8,637 nt of DNA from an uncultured Flavobacteriales bacterium. Its GTDB lineage: Bacteria; Bacteroidota; Bacteroidia; Palsa-965. Made by a program: the position numbers and the translations under genes. The stretch is from assembly GCA_946478675.1 (NCBI GenBank), contig CAMLEF010000193.1:1-8637 (forward strand), in the 5' to 3' direction. Shown here one piece after another: positions 1 through 6,088 of this stretch (position 1 is the first letter of the stretch; every line of letters begins with the position of its first letter). Under the pieces are notes generated by a model. The model was not told the DNA's origin and made no database searches. It saw only the letters and a program-made list of their open reading frames with translations.

Positions 1-429
1 AAAACGGCGGTAATGCATGCGCAGCGGTTCGTACAACGATTCACGCGAATGAAAAGCGGCGAACGATAAATCGGAATTGGTTTTGTTGGTTTTGGCGCGC
101 GCCTTTTCGCCATGATCGAGCGCCGACAGCATCACGTCGCGCGGATCGCGAACGGAGTAATACGCTTTGGCCAGCCCGAGACCGATGAGCAGCTTCACCC
201 AAAAGTTCGGCGCCGCATGTGATTTGACGACAACGTTGCCGCGAAAAATGGAAAGCAACACGAGACGCGTCGTGTTGAAGAACCCGAAATGCCGGATGAA
301 TCCTTCTTCGTTGTAACGGCGAAAAGCGCGTTGGGCGGAGCGTTTACCGGAACGGGAAAGAAACGTTTCGGTGTAAAGAAATAAGAGGGTGCTTGCAGAC
401 TTCGGGAAACCGCCGCTGATGATGATCAT
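1..429 (-). CDS. Sulfotransferase (Sulfotransfer_1-like), C-terminus cut by window edge
   Basis: The 143 residues present are the N-terminal part of a cytosolic PAPS-dependent sulfotransferase, which moves a sulfuryl group to a hydroxyl or amino group of an acceptor. The 5'-phosphosulfate-binding loop is at residues 7-17 (GFPKSASTLLF), the KSH triplet at 69-71 fits the usual catalytic histidine region, and the 3'-phosphate-binding motif is at 91-104 (core RDPRD). The chosen ATG at 429 puts the P-loop a few residues from the N-terminus, as usual in this family; the frame stays open further upstream but a promoter motif lies there. The gene diverges from the plus-strand gene at 476. It is a different subfamily from the two Sulfotransfer_2 genes nearby. 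The acceptor is unknown; a surface glycan is inferred from context. The remainder lies to the left of position 1. Confidence 0.85.
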   Translation of the reverse strand, partial: MIIISGGFPKSASTLLFLYTETFLSRSGKRSAQRAFRRYNEEGFIRHFGFFNTTRLVLLSIFRGNVVVKSHAAPNFWVKLLIGLGLAKAYYSVRDPRDVMLSALDHGEKARAKTNKTNSDLSFAAFHSRESLYEPLRMHYRRF

Positions 430-444
430 GTCTTGCGTCTCTGA

Positions 445-452
445 CAAATGTA
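445..452 (-). promoter_or_regulatory. Bacteroidota -7 promoter element for the sulfotransferase at 1-429
   Basis: On the minus strand this reads TACATTTG, a perfect match to the Bacteroidota sigma-ABfr -7 consensus TAnnTTTG. It ends 15 nt before the ATG at 429, which predicts a leader of about 10 nt. No convincing -33 TTTG is seen. It sits inside the 46-bp gap shared with the divergent gene, so the two promoters overlap. Confidence 0.5.
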
Positions 453-464
453 GCCGAAAAAAAG

Positions 465-472
465 TACTTTTA
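465..472 (+). promoter_or_regulatory. Possible -7 element for the YxNxDI-family gene at 476
   Basis: TACTTTTA differs from TAnnTTTG only at the last base and lies 3 nt before the proposed GTG start, which would make the transcript nearly leaderless. A similar element (TATTTTTA) precedes the paralogous gene. The match is imperfect in an AT-rich stretch, so this is tentative. Confidence 0.3.
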
Positions 473-475
473 GCC

Positions 476-1393
476 GTGACCCTGCGGCTCGCACATATCG
501 TCAATCCTTACGTCACCGGCAACGTGGACGAGGCCCGCATCCAGCAGCTCACGCTCTCGTGCATGCGTCGCGCGAAAGCGGAAACGAAGAACGCCAGTGT
601 GCAATTGCTGAGCGCGCAGTTTCCCGAAGATCACAACGCGGTTCCCGAAGATTTCACGAAGTGCGCGGACCTTTCCCGTTCATTGCGCGATCTTGTTCCG
701 GGCGCGAAGAAGCTTCCGCTGCTGCAGGATATTCTTGCCTCGCTGAAGAATGTCGATGCGGATTATTTCGTGTACACGAACATGGACATTGCGCCGATGC
801 CGTATTTCTATTCCGCGGTGGCGCAACTGATCGAAAACGAAAAGCACGACGCGCTTATCATCAACCGCCGTCGTTTGCGTGCGGAGCTCTTGCAGGCAAA
901 TCCTGAATTGCTTTTTGCGGAAGCCGGACTTCCTCATCCCGGTTACGATTGTTTCGTCTTCAAACGTTCGCTGCTGGAAAAATTCGATTTCGGCAATGCG
1001 GCGATCGGTGTTCCGGGAATCGGGTTTCTTTTTGCGCACAATCTTTTCCTCGTCGCGGATTCCTGCAAAGTCTATTCGGAAAAACACCTCACGTTTCATC
1101 TCGGCTTAGAGATCATTCGTCCCTGGGCGGCGGCAAACGTCGTGGCGTTTCAGCATCGCGAGATCAAAGCTTTCCTGCAGCGGCACAAAGCGGAATTCCG
1201 CATCGAAAAATTTCCCGGTTATCATCTCCCGTTTTTTCGCAGGCAATTCACCTGGCTGATGAACCCGCTCTTTCATTACCCGACGATGCTGCGGCTCGAT
1301 TTTCCGAAATGGTTCGACGGCAGAAAAACGATTCGCCCGGTGAAAGGTGAAAGCCGCTGGCAGGAATGGAAAGTGCGGCGTTTTTCTGTCTGA
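476..1393 (+). CDS. Uncharacterised protein, possible GT-A-like glycosyltransferase (YxNxDI family, copy 1)
   Basis: This encodes 305 residues with no signal peptide or membrane segment, so it is probably cytosolic. I do not recognise a named family. Visible landmarks are KLPLLQDIL at 79-87, a strand plus acidic motif DYFVYTNMDI at 96-105, DALIINRR at 125-132, HPGYDCFVFKR at 154-164, KHLTFHLG at 203-210 and HYPTMLRLDF at 267-276. The hydrophobic strand ending in NxD resembles the metal/nucleotide-sugar site of GT-A enzymes, which is the only reason for the glycosyltransferase suggestion. The GTG start is chosen because it aligns with the ATG of the paralog at 3188 (MTLRLAHI against MRKIAHI); a longer reading frame from 389 would overlap the divergent sulfotransferase. 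It ends 8 bp from the convergent sulfotransferase stop. The C-terminal tail differs from the paralog. Confidence 0.75.
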   Translation: MTLRLAHIVNPYVTGNVDEARIQQLTLSCMRRAKAETKNASVQLLSAQFPEDHNAVPEDFTKCADLSRSLRDLVPGAKKLPLLQDILASLKNVDADYFVYTNMDIAPMPYFYSAVAQLIENEKHDALIINRRRLRAELLQANPELLFAEAGLPHPGYDCFVFKRSLLEKFDFGNAAIGVPGIGFLFAHNLFLVADSCKVYSEKHLTFHLGLEIIRPWAAANVVAFQHREIKAFLQRHKAEFRIEKFPGYHLPFFRRQFTWLMNPLFHYPTMLRLDFPKWFDGRKTIRPVKGESRWQEWKVRRFSV

Positions 1394-1401
1394 CAAATTT
1401 C

Positions 1402-2220
1402 TCAGCCGAGGTGCGTGTCGACTTTCGGATAAAACGGAAGCAGGTCGAGTGTGCGCGCTACGAAATGATTCGTCTTTTTGAAACGTTCGATGCGTCGCTG
1501 GAATGCGGGGCCGCCGGCTTCGATCTGTCGCAGCACTTTTTCACGCACAAGCGCATACAGGCGAAGGTCGAGCTGGTTGCAGGCGCGTAACGCTGCAATC
1601 GTTTCTTCATCGATCTGCCGCACGGCAGGACGTGTACGGTTCACGCGATGCTGGCGGTAATACGGGAAGCGGAACCGATAACGGTCGCTCAGCCACAAGA
1701 CGTACGCTTCGAAATTTTCCTGGATGCCGACGACGGGAAAATGTTTTTCAAGATGCTGCATCGCGGCTTCGTAATGTGCTTCCGTCAGCGAACCGAACGG
1801 CGCATTGTAATCGCCCGAGAGAAAACGCACCTGCATGTTGTCGACGAAAACAAATTCGCCGCTGCGACAGAGCTCGAGCAGGGAAGCGCTGATCGGTTTT
1901 GCGCCGAGCGATTTGAAATCTTCGCGCTTGCGCCGCACGAAATAATAATTGGAGATGCAGCGGTCGATCGGTTCGCGCAGCACGGTGGTGTATTCGCAGG
2001 TTCCTGCAGGAAACAACTCGTGCAGTCCGAATAAAAAATGTCCGCGCACGAGACGGATCTTCTCACGTTCAGCAACGGGAATGCGTTCGAGCTGGTTCTT
2101 GTCTTTGTAAAAATTCGTCTCCAGCTGTGCGTTGCGCGGGAACTGCCGCGAGAGCAGGTTGTGGAGCGTCGTACCGGCTGTTTTGGGAATGTGCAGGAAC
2201 AGGAGATGATCCGGTCGCAT
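1402..2220 (-). CDS. Sulfotransferase family 2 (heparan-sulfate 2-O-sulfotransferase-like), copy A
   Basis: This complete 272-residue protein of the Sulfotransfer_2 type uses PAPS to sulfate a carbohydrate hydroxyl. The phosphosulfate-binding loop is IPKTAGTTL at 11-19, RGHF at 59-62 supplies the conserved histidine region, the 3'-phosphate motif is LREPIDRCISNYY at 81-93, and NMQVRFLSG at 128-136 is a family signature. The PYYRQHRVN segment near 187-194 is shared with the paralog. There is no signal peptide or transmembrane anchor, unlike the animal Golgi enzymes. It is a tandem duplicate of the next gene upstream: the two share the N-terminus MRPDHLLF and about half of all residues by eye, spread over the whole length. 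The start is fixed by that shared N-terminus. Only 22 nt separate it from the upstream stop, and that gap holds its own promoter-like motif. Confidence 0.88.
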   Translation of the reverse strand: MRPDHLLFLHIPKTAGTTLHNLLSRQFPRNAQLETNFYKDKNQLERIPVAEREKIRLVRGHFLFGLHELFPAGTCEYTTVLREPIDRCISNYYFVRRKREDFKSLGAKPISASLLELCRSGEFVFVDNMQVRFLSGDYNAPFGSLTEAHYEAAMQHLEKHFPVVGIQENFEAYVLWLSDRYRFRFPYYRQHRVNRTRPAVRQIDEETIAALRACNQLDLRLYALVREKVLRQIEAGGPAFQRRIERFKKTNHFVARTLDLLPFYPKVDTHLG

Positions 2221-2224
2221 GATT

Positions 2225-2232
2225 CAAATGTA
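2225..2232 (-). promoter_or_regulatory. Bacteroidota -7 promoter element before sulfotransferase copy A
   Basis: On the minus strand this is TACATTTG, a perfect TAnnTTTG match and identical to the element at 445-452. It sits in the 22-nt gap between the tandem sulfotransferases and only 4 nt before the ATG at 2220, predicting a leaderless or nearly leaderless transcript. It suggests copy A can be expressed independently of copy B. No clear -33 element is visible. Confidence 0.45.
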
Positions 2233-2242
2233 CGCATCCGGA

Positions 2243-3055
2243 TTATTCTTTCGCCCCGGCGGCTTTCGGGAAAAACGGGAGCGCGTTCGCTATCGCTTCC
2301 ACCCAACGGTTTCTCTTCCGGTAACGCTGCAATCGTGAACGGAAATCTTCTCCTTTCTCAGCGATCAGCTGTTGCACCCGGGCAGCGGCGGCGTCGTACA
2401 GTAAACCGTCCCAGCGATTGAGCGTTGCTACTGCTGTGCGTGTCGCTTCATCCACTTCCTGCAGCGAAGGACGTTCTGCATTCACACGCTGCCGGCGATA
2501 ATAGGGAAAGCGGAAACGATAACGATCTGCGAGCAGCAGCATGTACGCATCGAATTCCCGCTGGATGCCGATGACGGGAAACGCTTCGAGATTTTTCAGC
2601 GCGTCGCGGAACATCGTTTCATTCACCTGGCCGAAAGGTGCTGCTGCATTCCCGGAGAGATAACGCACCTGCAGGTTATCCACGAAGAGAAATTCGCCGT
2701 TGCTGCACAACTCTGCGAGTGAATGCCGGATGCTGCGCGGATCATCCTGCGGCAGCGCGTCGCGTTTTCCTTTGAGGTAATAATAATGCGAGATGCAGCG
2801 GTCGACTGGTTCGCGCAGCAGCGTCGTGTATTCGGTGCTGCCGGTGAAAAAACGATGAAGGCCGTAAGGAAAATGCCCGCGAACGAGGCGAAGCTGTTCC
2901 CGTTGCGTCGCTGAAAGCTGCTCCAGCGATGCGGTGTGCTGCACCATGTTCCGGACCAACTGCCGGCGCTTCGAAAACTGAAGCCCGAGCATGCTGTGGA
3001 CCGTGCTGCCGGCGGTTTTGGGAATATGCATGAACAGCAGGTGATCGGGGCGCAT
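2243..3055 (-). CDS. Sulfotransferase family 2 (heparan-sulfate 2-O-sulfotransferase-like), copy B
   Basis: This is a complete 270-residue Sulfotransfer_2-type enzyme, paralogous to copy A immediately downstream. The phosphosulfate loop is IPKTAGSTV at 11-19, RGHF is at 59-62, the 3'-phosphate motif is REPVDRCISHYY at 81-92 and the signature NLQVRYLSG is at 127-135, so all cofactor-binding parts are intact. Differences from copy A concentrate around residues 22-50, 93-112 and the C-terminal 70 residues, which could alter acceptor choice; that is inference. It is predicted to be cytosolic, with no signal peptide. It diverges from the second YxNxDI gene across a 132-bp gap; a weak promoter-like TAACTTG lies about 23 nt upstream on its strand. 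The ATG at 3055 is supported by the N-terminus shared with copy A. Confidence 0.88.
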   Translation of the reverse strand: MRPDHLLFMHIPKTAGSTVHSMLGLQFSKRRQLVRNMVQHTASLEQLSATQREQLRLVRGHFPYGLHRFFTGSTEYTTLLREPVDRCISHYYYLKGKRDALPQDDPRSIRHSLAELCSNGEFLFVDNLQVRYLSGNAAAPFGQVNETMFRDALKNLEAFPVIGIQREFDAYMLLLADRYRFRFPYYRRQRVNAERPSLQEVDEATRTAVATLNRWDGLLYDAAAARVQQLIAEKGEDFRSRLQRYRKRNRWVEAIANALPFFPKAAGAKE

Positions 3056-3170
3056 CCGGGAGGTATTGATTTCGTTTTACAAGTTACGATTTGCGAGGTG
3101 TTGCTGCAGACCGCGAAGAACGAATATCGGGCATCGGCGCTGGTATCGGAATTTTTCCCCGGAAGTAGTG

Positions 3171-3178
3171 TATTTTTA
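3171..3178 (+). promoter_or_regulatory. Possible -7 element for the YxNxDI-family gene at 3188
   Basis: TATTTTTA matches TAnnTTTG except for the last base and ends 9 nt before the ATG. The paralog at 476 has a similar element (TACTTTTA) in a similar place, which gives it slightly more weight than a lone AT-rich match. Confidence 0.3.
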
Positions 3179-3187
3179 ACGGCAACG

Positions 3188-4138
3188 ATGCGGAAGATCG
3201 CGCACATCATCAATCCCGTAAATGCACCTGCCGGCAGTGAGCTCGCGCGCGTGCAGCCGGTGACGTTCGCTTCCATCCGCCGCGCGATGCAGGAAGCAGA
3301 AGGAAAAGTGAACGTGGAATTTTTTACCGCGCAATTCGCAGAAGATCATCCCGTCGTTCCGTCGTGGGCGAAAAAAACGCCGGACCTCGAACGTTCGCTG
3401 ATGGATTTCGGCACATTCGGAAGAACACGCAAGCTGCCGGTGCTGAAAGATATTCTCGATCGCCTGTACGCGGCTTCCGATGCGGAATACTTCGTGTATT
3501 CGAATGCGGACATTTGCCTGATGCCGTCGTTTTATAACGTGATCGATGCTTATGCTTCGAAAGGTTACGATGCTTTCGCGATCAATCGCCGCCGCATTAC
3601 GAATCGTTTTACTTCGCCGGAAGAGCTGGAGCTGATGTATGCCGAAGCGGGCGAGAAGCATCCCGGTTACGATACGCTCGTGTTCCGCCGCGATCTCTAT
3701 CCGAAATTTTCATTGGGAAATGTCTGTGTCGGCATCCCGTTTTTCGACACGGTGCTCATTCATAATTTTTACGCGCACGCGCAGCAGTTTCGTTTGTTCA
3801 CCGGTAAACACCTCACGTTCCATCTCGGCATGGAGCTGATCCGCCAATGGGGCGACGCCGATCATTACCGGCACAACGCGAAAGAATACCGCGCGGTGCG
3901 AAAGGAATTGTACCCGTTGTTCCGCATCGAGAATTTTCCCGGAGCGAATCTTCCATTCTTCGTGCGGCATTTCAAATGGCTTTTCAATCCGACGTTTCAT
4001 TATCCGACGATGCTGCGTCTCGACTTCAGCCAGCTCGGCAGGAAACGTCGTCCGCGAAAAAAGCGAGAAGTAAAAGGAATGCGCAATCGTTATTTCGAAT
4101 TCATGAGTCGCCACATCAACTTCGACGACGAGTTCTGA
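3188..4138 (+). CDS. Uncharacterised protein, possible GT-A-like glycosyltransferase (YxNxDI family, copy 2)
   Basis: This encodes 316 residues, predicted cytosolic, homologous along nearly its whole length to the protein at 476-1393. Shared landmarks are KLPVLKDIL at 82-90, EYFVYSNADI at 100-109, DAFAINRRR at 128-136, HPGYDTLVFRR at 158-168, KHLTFHLGMELIR at 207-219, NFPGANLPFF at 249-258 and HYPTMLRLDF at 271-280. A basic linker (residues 285-297, many K and R) and an acidic end (NFDDEF) are specific to this copy. The ATG at 3188 is preferred because starts further upstream would lie antisense within sulfotransferase copy B or in its upstream region. The acidic NxD motif after a hydrophobic strand hints at nucleotide-sugar binding, but I cannot place it in a named family. 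It converges on the dioxygenase gene at 4224, with an 85-bp gap holding a short repeat. Confidence 0.78.
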   Translation: MRKIAHIINPVNAPAGSELARVQPVTFASIRRAMQEAEGKVNVEFFTAQFAEDHPVVPSWAKKTPDLERSLMDFGTFGRTRKLPVLKDILDRLYAASDAEYFVYSNADICLMPSFYNVIDAYASKGYDAFAINRRRITNRFTSPEELELMYAEAGEKHPGYDTLVFRRDLYPKFSLGNVCVGIPFFDTVLIHNFYAHAQQFRLFTGKHLTFHLGMELIRQWGDADHYRHNAKEYRAVRKELYPLFRIENFPGANLPFFVRHFKWLFNPTFHYPTMLRLDFSQLGRKRRPRKKREVKGMRNRYFEFMSRHINFDDEF

Positions 4139-4146
4139 TGATATTG

Positions 4147-4170
4147 CCACTAAGGCACAAAGACACTAAG
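4147..4170. repeat. Three tandem octamers NCACWAAG (dispersed-repeat remnant)
   Basis: Three consecutive octamers read CCACTAAG, GCACAAAG and ACACTAAG, followed by a run of six T. They occupy most of the first half of the gap between convergent genes. I recall near-identical octamer tracts in spacers of many unrelated bacterial genomes, so this looks like a dispersed intergenic element and not a local expansion; that recollection has not been checked. Confidence 0.6.
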
Positions 4171-4180
4171 TTTTTTCAGA

Positions 4181-4213
4181 ATTACTTCGGGCCTGAATTT
4201 TATCCCGGGTAAT
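4181..4213. other. Imperfect hairpin in convergent gap
   Basis: ATTAC..CGGG at 4181-4191 can pair with CCCG..GTAAT at 4204-4213, with a small internal loop (TT opposite G) and a 12-nt apical loop. It lies between convergent stops, where a bidirectional terminator would be expected. No T-run follows the stem on either strand, so intrinsic terminator activity is uncertain. Confidence 0.3.
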
Positions 4214-4223
4214 ACAAGTACGT

Positions 4224-4973
4224 TCAGCGACCAGGGCCCGATTCCTTCAAGTGTTTCCTGCGAAAATAGCGTCGCACGATGCCGCGAAGAGCGCCGGGAA
4301 ATTTGCGGAATAACGGGAAACGCTCATCGACTTTTTGCACCGACAACATGGAACGCACATCGGCGCAGATGGAATTTTTCTGCGAAACGAATTCCGGCAG
4401 CAGCACGTCGACGATCAGCACGAGGCGCATTTTGTCCGTCAAATTCCAGGCTTCGTGCAGGTGCGCATCGCAGAAGAGCAGCCACTTTCCTTTTTCCCAT
4501 GCGCGCGATTCGCCGTTGACTTTGATACCGCAATCGGGAAGTCCCGCGGGAATGTCGATGCCGATGTGGCAGCGGATCACTGCGTCGGTGTCGCCGTAGT
4601 GCGGGAGGATTTTGGTGCCGGGATTGAGCAGGCTGAGCCCGGCGGAGAGCATGCCGGGAATGCTGCACACGAATGCGTCGAGCGCGGGGGCGGCGTTGCA
4701 GGCAGCTTCATTTTTCTTCCCCCAGAAATAAAATGCCGACTGCTGCCATCCGCCTTTTTTCGAAACGAGGCTTTGATTGAAATACGGATCGGCGGTTTTC
4801 GAAAATTGCGCGAGATAGGATGCGTCTGCGGCGAGCACTGCTGCAAATCGTTTTTCCGTTTCAACTGTCCATGCGAAATCACGCGGCTCGAAAAATCCCG
4901 GGCGCGCTCCGGCGTATGCTTTCCCGCGAAAGGAAAACCAGGGAACCGGCGGAGTAGCGTGTGCTTCGGACAT
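4224..4973 (-). CDS. Aspartyl/asparaginyl beta-hydroxylase-fold dioxygenase
   Basis: This 249-residue protein of the Asp_Arg_Hydrox family is an Fe(II)/2-oxoglutarate-dependent oxygenase. The cofactor residues align with animal AspH: H125 and H173 match the two iron-binding histidines, while R134, H136 and R183 match the 2-oxoglutarate-binding R688, H690 and R735, with the 9- and 10-residue spacings preserved. The motif HYGDTDAVIRCHIGIDIP spans 125-142 and DAHLHEAWN spans 169-177. Like AspH it has no carboxylate ligand in the iron site. The enzyme is therefore probably active. It lacks a membrane anchor and the TPR region of AspH. Bacterial relatives hydroxylate peptides, free amino acids or lipids; here the glycan neighbourhood makes the substrate uncertain. 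Its ATG is 2 nt after the stop of the GNAT gene, which implies translational coupling. The C-terminal 50 residues are basic. Confidence 0.87.
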   Translation of the reverse strand: MSEAHATPPVPWFSFRGKAYAGARPGFFEPRDFAWTVETEKRFAAVLAADASYLAQFSKTADPYFNQSLVSKKGGWQQSAFYFWGKKNEAACNAAPALDAFVCSIPGMLSAGLSLLNPGTKILPHYGDTDAVIRCHIGIDIPAGLPDCGIKVNGESRAWEKGKWLLFCDAHLHEAWNLTDKMRLVLIVDVLLPEFVSQKNSICADVRSMLSVQKVDERFPLFRKFPGALRGIVRRYFRRKHLKESGPGR

Positions 4974-4975
4974 GA

Positions 4976-5626
4976 TCAGCGATAAATAATTTTCAGTTGC
5001 TGCTTTTGCGCGGCAGGAACAGCGTTGATTTTATCGAGGAGAAATTGTGTGACGGGATGTTGCGGGTCGTCGACGATCATCGTGATCGTTTCTCCGAAGC
5101 GACGATGAAAATACGCGCGCACCGTTGCGGTTTTTGCGCGATAATTTTCTTCCGTCAGCACGTACTCCTGGTTGTAAGCGTCTTCCTGCCCGGGCAGCAA
5201 TTCATAACCGAGCTGACGATTGTAGCTGATCGCGGCAGGGTTATCGCGCAGCACTTTGATGTACGTGCGTTTCAGCCCGAGCAGCAGCGACGTATCGGTG
5301 AGCAGCAGCGACGCGGCGAGCGGCGCATTCGTGCCGAGACTTTCTTCGTCCCAGATGAAAATGCCGCCGGAGCGTGTTTCTTTTTTCTCCCAATCGATCC
5401 TCGCGCCGTTGATGAGGCCGATCTTTTTGCCTTCGGAAATGATGACGTAATAATGCGATTCGGGAACGTCGACGGAGCGGAACCATTGCTGCTGCATTTC
5501 CGGCGTGATCGTTTCGCGGAATTCCATGCGCTGCGCGATGACAGGCGAATTCCGCATCTGCCGGACGAGTTCGAGGTCGTCTTGCCGGAGACGGATCAGC
5601 TCAATGCTGTAGCCCACGAGGATCAT
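4976..5626 (-). CDS. GNAT-family N-acyltransferase
   Basis: This 216-residue acyl-CoA-dependent transferase has the GNAT fold. N-terminal IRLRQDDLELVRQMRNS and the downstream QQQWF at 46-49 follow the RimJ/PseH-type pattern (a charged helix and then WF), the central strands cover 57-75, and the acyl-CoA/acceptor end motif VLRDNPAAISYNRQLGYE at 125-142 is characteristic. The GNAT core ends near 160. The remaining 55 residues form an extra C-terminal tail that I cannot assign and that is not usual for short members. PseH-like members acetylate a sugar amine on nucleotide-linked sugars, which would suit a glycan locus, but acetylation of protein or of another acceptor cannot be excluded. It follows the DUF2200 gene after 54 nt and precedes the dioxygenase by 2 nt, so it is probably co-transcribed with both. 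The ATG at 5626 is the start that keeps the full first strand. Confidence 0.8.
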   Translation of the reverse strand: MILVGYSIELIRLRQDDLELVRQMRNSPVIAQRMEFRETITPEMQQQWFRSVDVPESHYYVIISEGKKIGLINGARIDWEKKETRSGGIFIWDEESLGTNAPLAASLLLTDTSLLLGLKRTYIKVLRDNPAAISYNRQLGYELLPGQEDAYNQEYVLTEENYRAKTATVRAYFHRRFGETITMIVDDPQHPVTQFLLDKINAVPAAQKQQLKIIYR

Positions 5627-5680
5627 GCGTGTAAATTACGCGAAATAAAAGCTGCGACGCTTTTCGAAAAATGATTTGAA

Positions 5681-6031
5681 TTATTTCCGCAGGATCTTCT
5701 CCATTGCTTTTCCTTTCGCCAGCTCGTCGATCAGCTTGTCGAGGTAACGGATCTTCTGCATCAGCGGATCTTCGATCTCTTCCACGCGATAACCGCAGAT
5801 GACGCCGGTAATTTTTGAAACGTTCGGGTTCAGCTGTGGCGCTTCTGCGAAAAAAGTTTCGAAGCTGACTTTTTTGTCGATCTGCTTCTGCAATGATTTT
5901 TCCGTGTAACCCGTCAGCCAGCAGATGATCGTGTCGACTTCGGCTTTCGTTCGTCCTTTTTTCTCCGCTTTCGCAACGTATAACGGATAGACGCTGGCGA
6001 AAGTCATCGCGAAAACTTTTGCGTTGTTCAT
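5681..6031 (-). CDS. DUF2200 family protein
   Basis: This 116-residue soluble protein is of the DUF2200 type, recognised from the strongly conserved segments [19 protein letters not shown] (11-29), ICWLTGYT (36-43), FETFFAEAP (57-65), GVICGYRVE (76-84) and [20 protein letters not shown] (88-107). It is full length for the family. Its biochemical function is not known; the family is common in Bacteroidota and Firmicutes as a stand-alone housekeeping-like protein. It is unlikely to take part in glycan synthesis, so it may simply lie between the two enzyme groups. The upstream spacer of 174 bp holds a large inverted repeat and an imperfect promoter motif, so this gene may begin its own transcript that continues into the GNAT and dioxygenase genes. 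Confidence 0.9.
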   Translation of the reverse strand: MNNAKVFAMTFASVYPLYVAKAEKKGRTKAEVDTIICWLTGYTEKSLQKQIDKKVSFETFFAEAPQLNPNVSKITGVICGYRVEEIEDPLMQKIRYLDKLIDELAKGKAMEKILRK

Positions 6032-6037
6032 CGTCGT

Positions 6038-6045
6038 AAAAAGTA
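6038..6045 (-). promoter_or_regulatory. Possible -7 element for the DUF2200 gene
   Basis: On the minus strand TACTTTTT lies 6 nt before the ATG at 6031 and matches TAnnTTTG except for the last base. It resembles the elements proposed at 465 and 3171. No well-spaced -33 TTTG was found. Support is weak. Confidence 0.25.
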
Positions 6046-6088
6046 AAATGGTTGATAGCAGAATAGGTGTCTAAAATACAAATCCCCT

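Noticed and set aside
389..475. N-terminal extension of the first YxNxDI gene from an ATG at 389.
   Set aside because: It would overlap the divergent sulfotransferase coding region, and the extra 29 residues have no counterpart in the paralog.
2936..3187. N-terminal extension of the second YxNxDI gene from an ATG at 2936.
   Set aside because: It is antisense to the first 40 codons of sulfotransferase copy B and is not shared by the paralog.
5647..5664. Small hairpin AAAAGC..GCTTTT between DUF2200 and GNAT as a terminator.
   Set aside because: The stem is only 6 bp, mostly AT, and lacks a following T-run; the 54-nt spacing fits co-transcription.
4335..5674. Two plus-strand frames (4335-4985 and 4997-5674) opposite the dioxygenase and the GNAT genes.
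   Set aside because: Both are antisense shadows of genes with intact catalytic motifs, with no start context and low-complexity composition.
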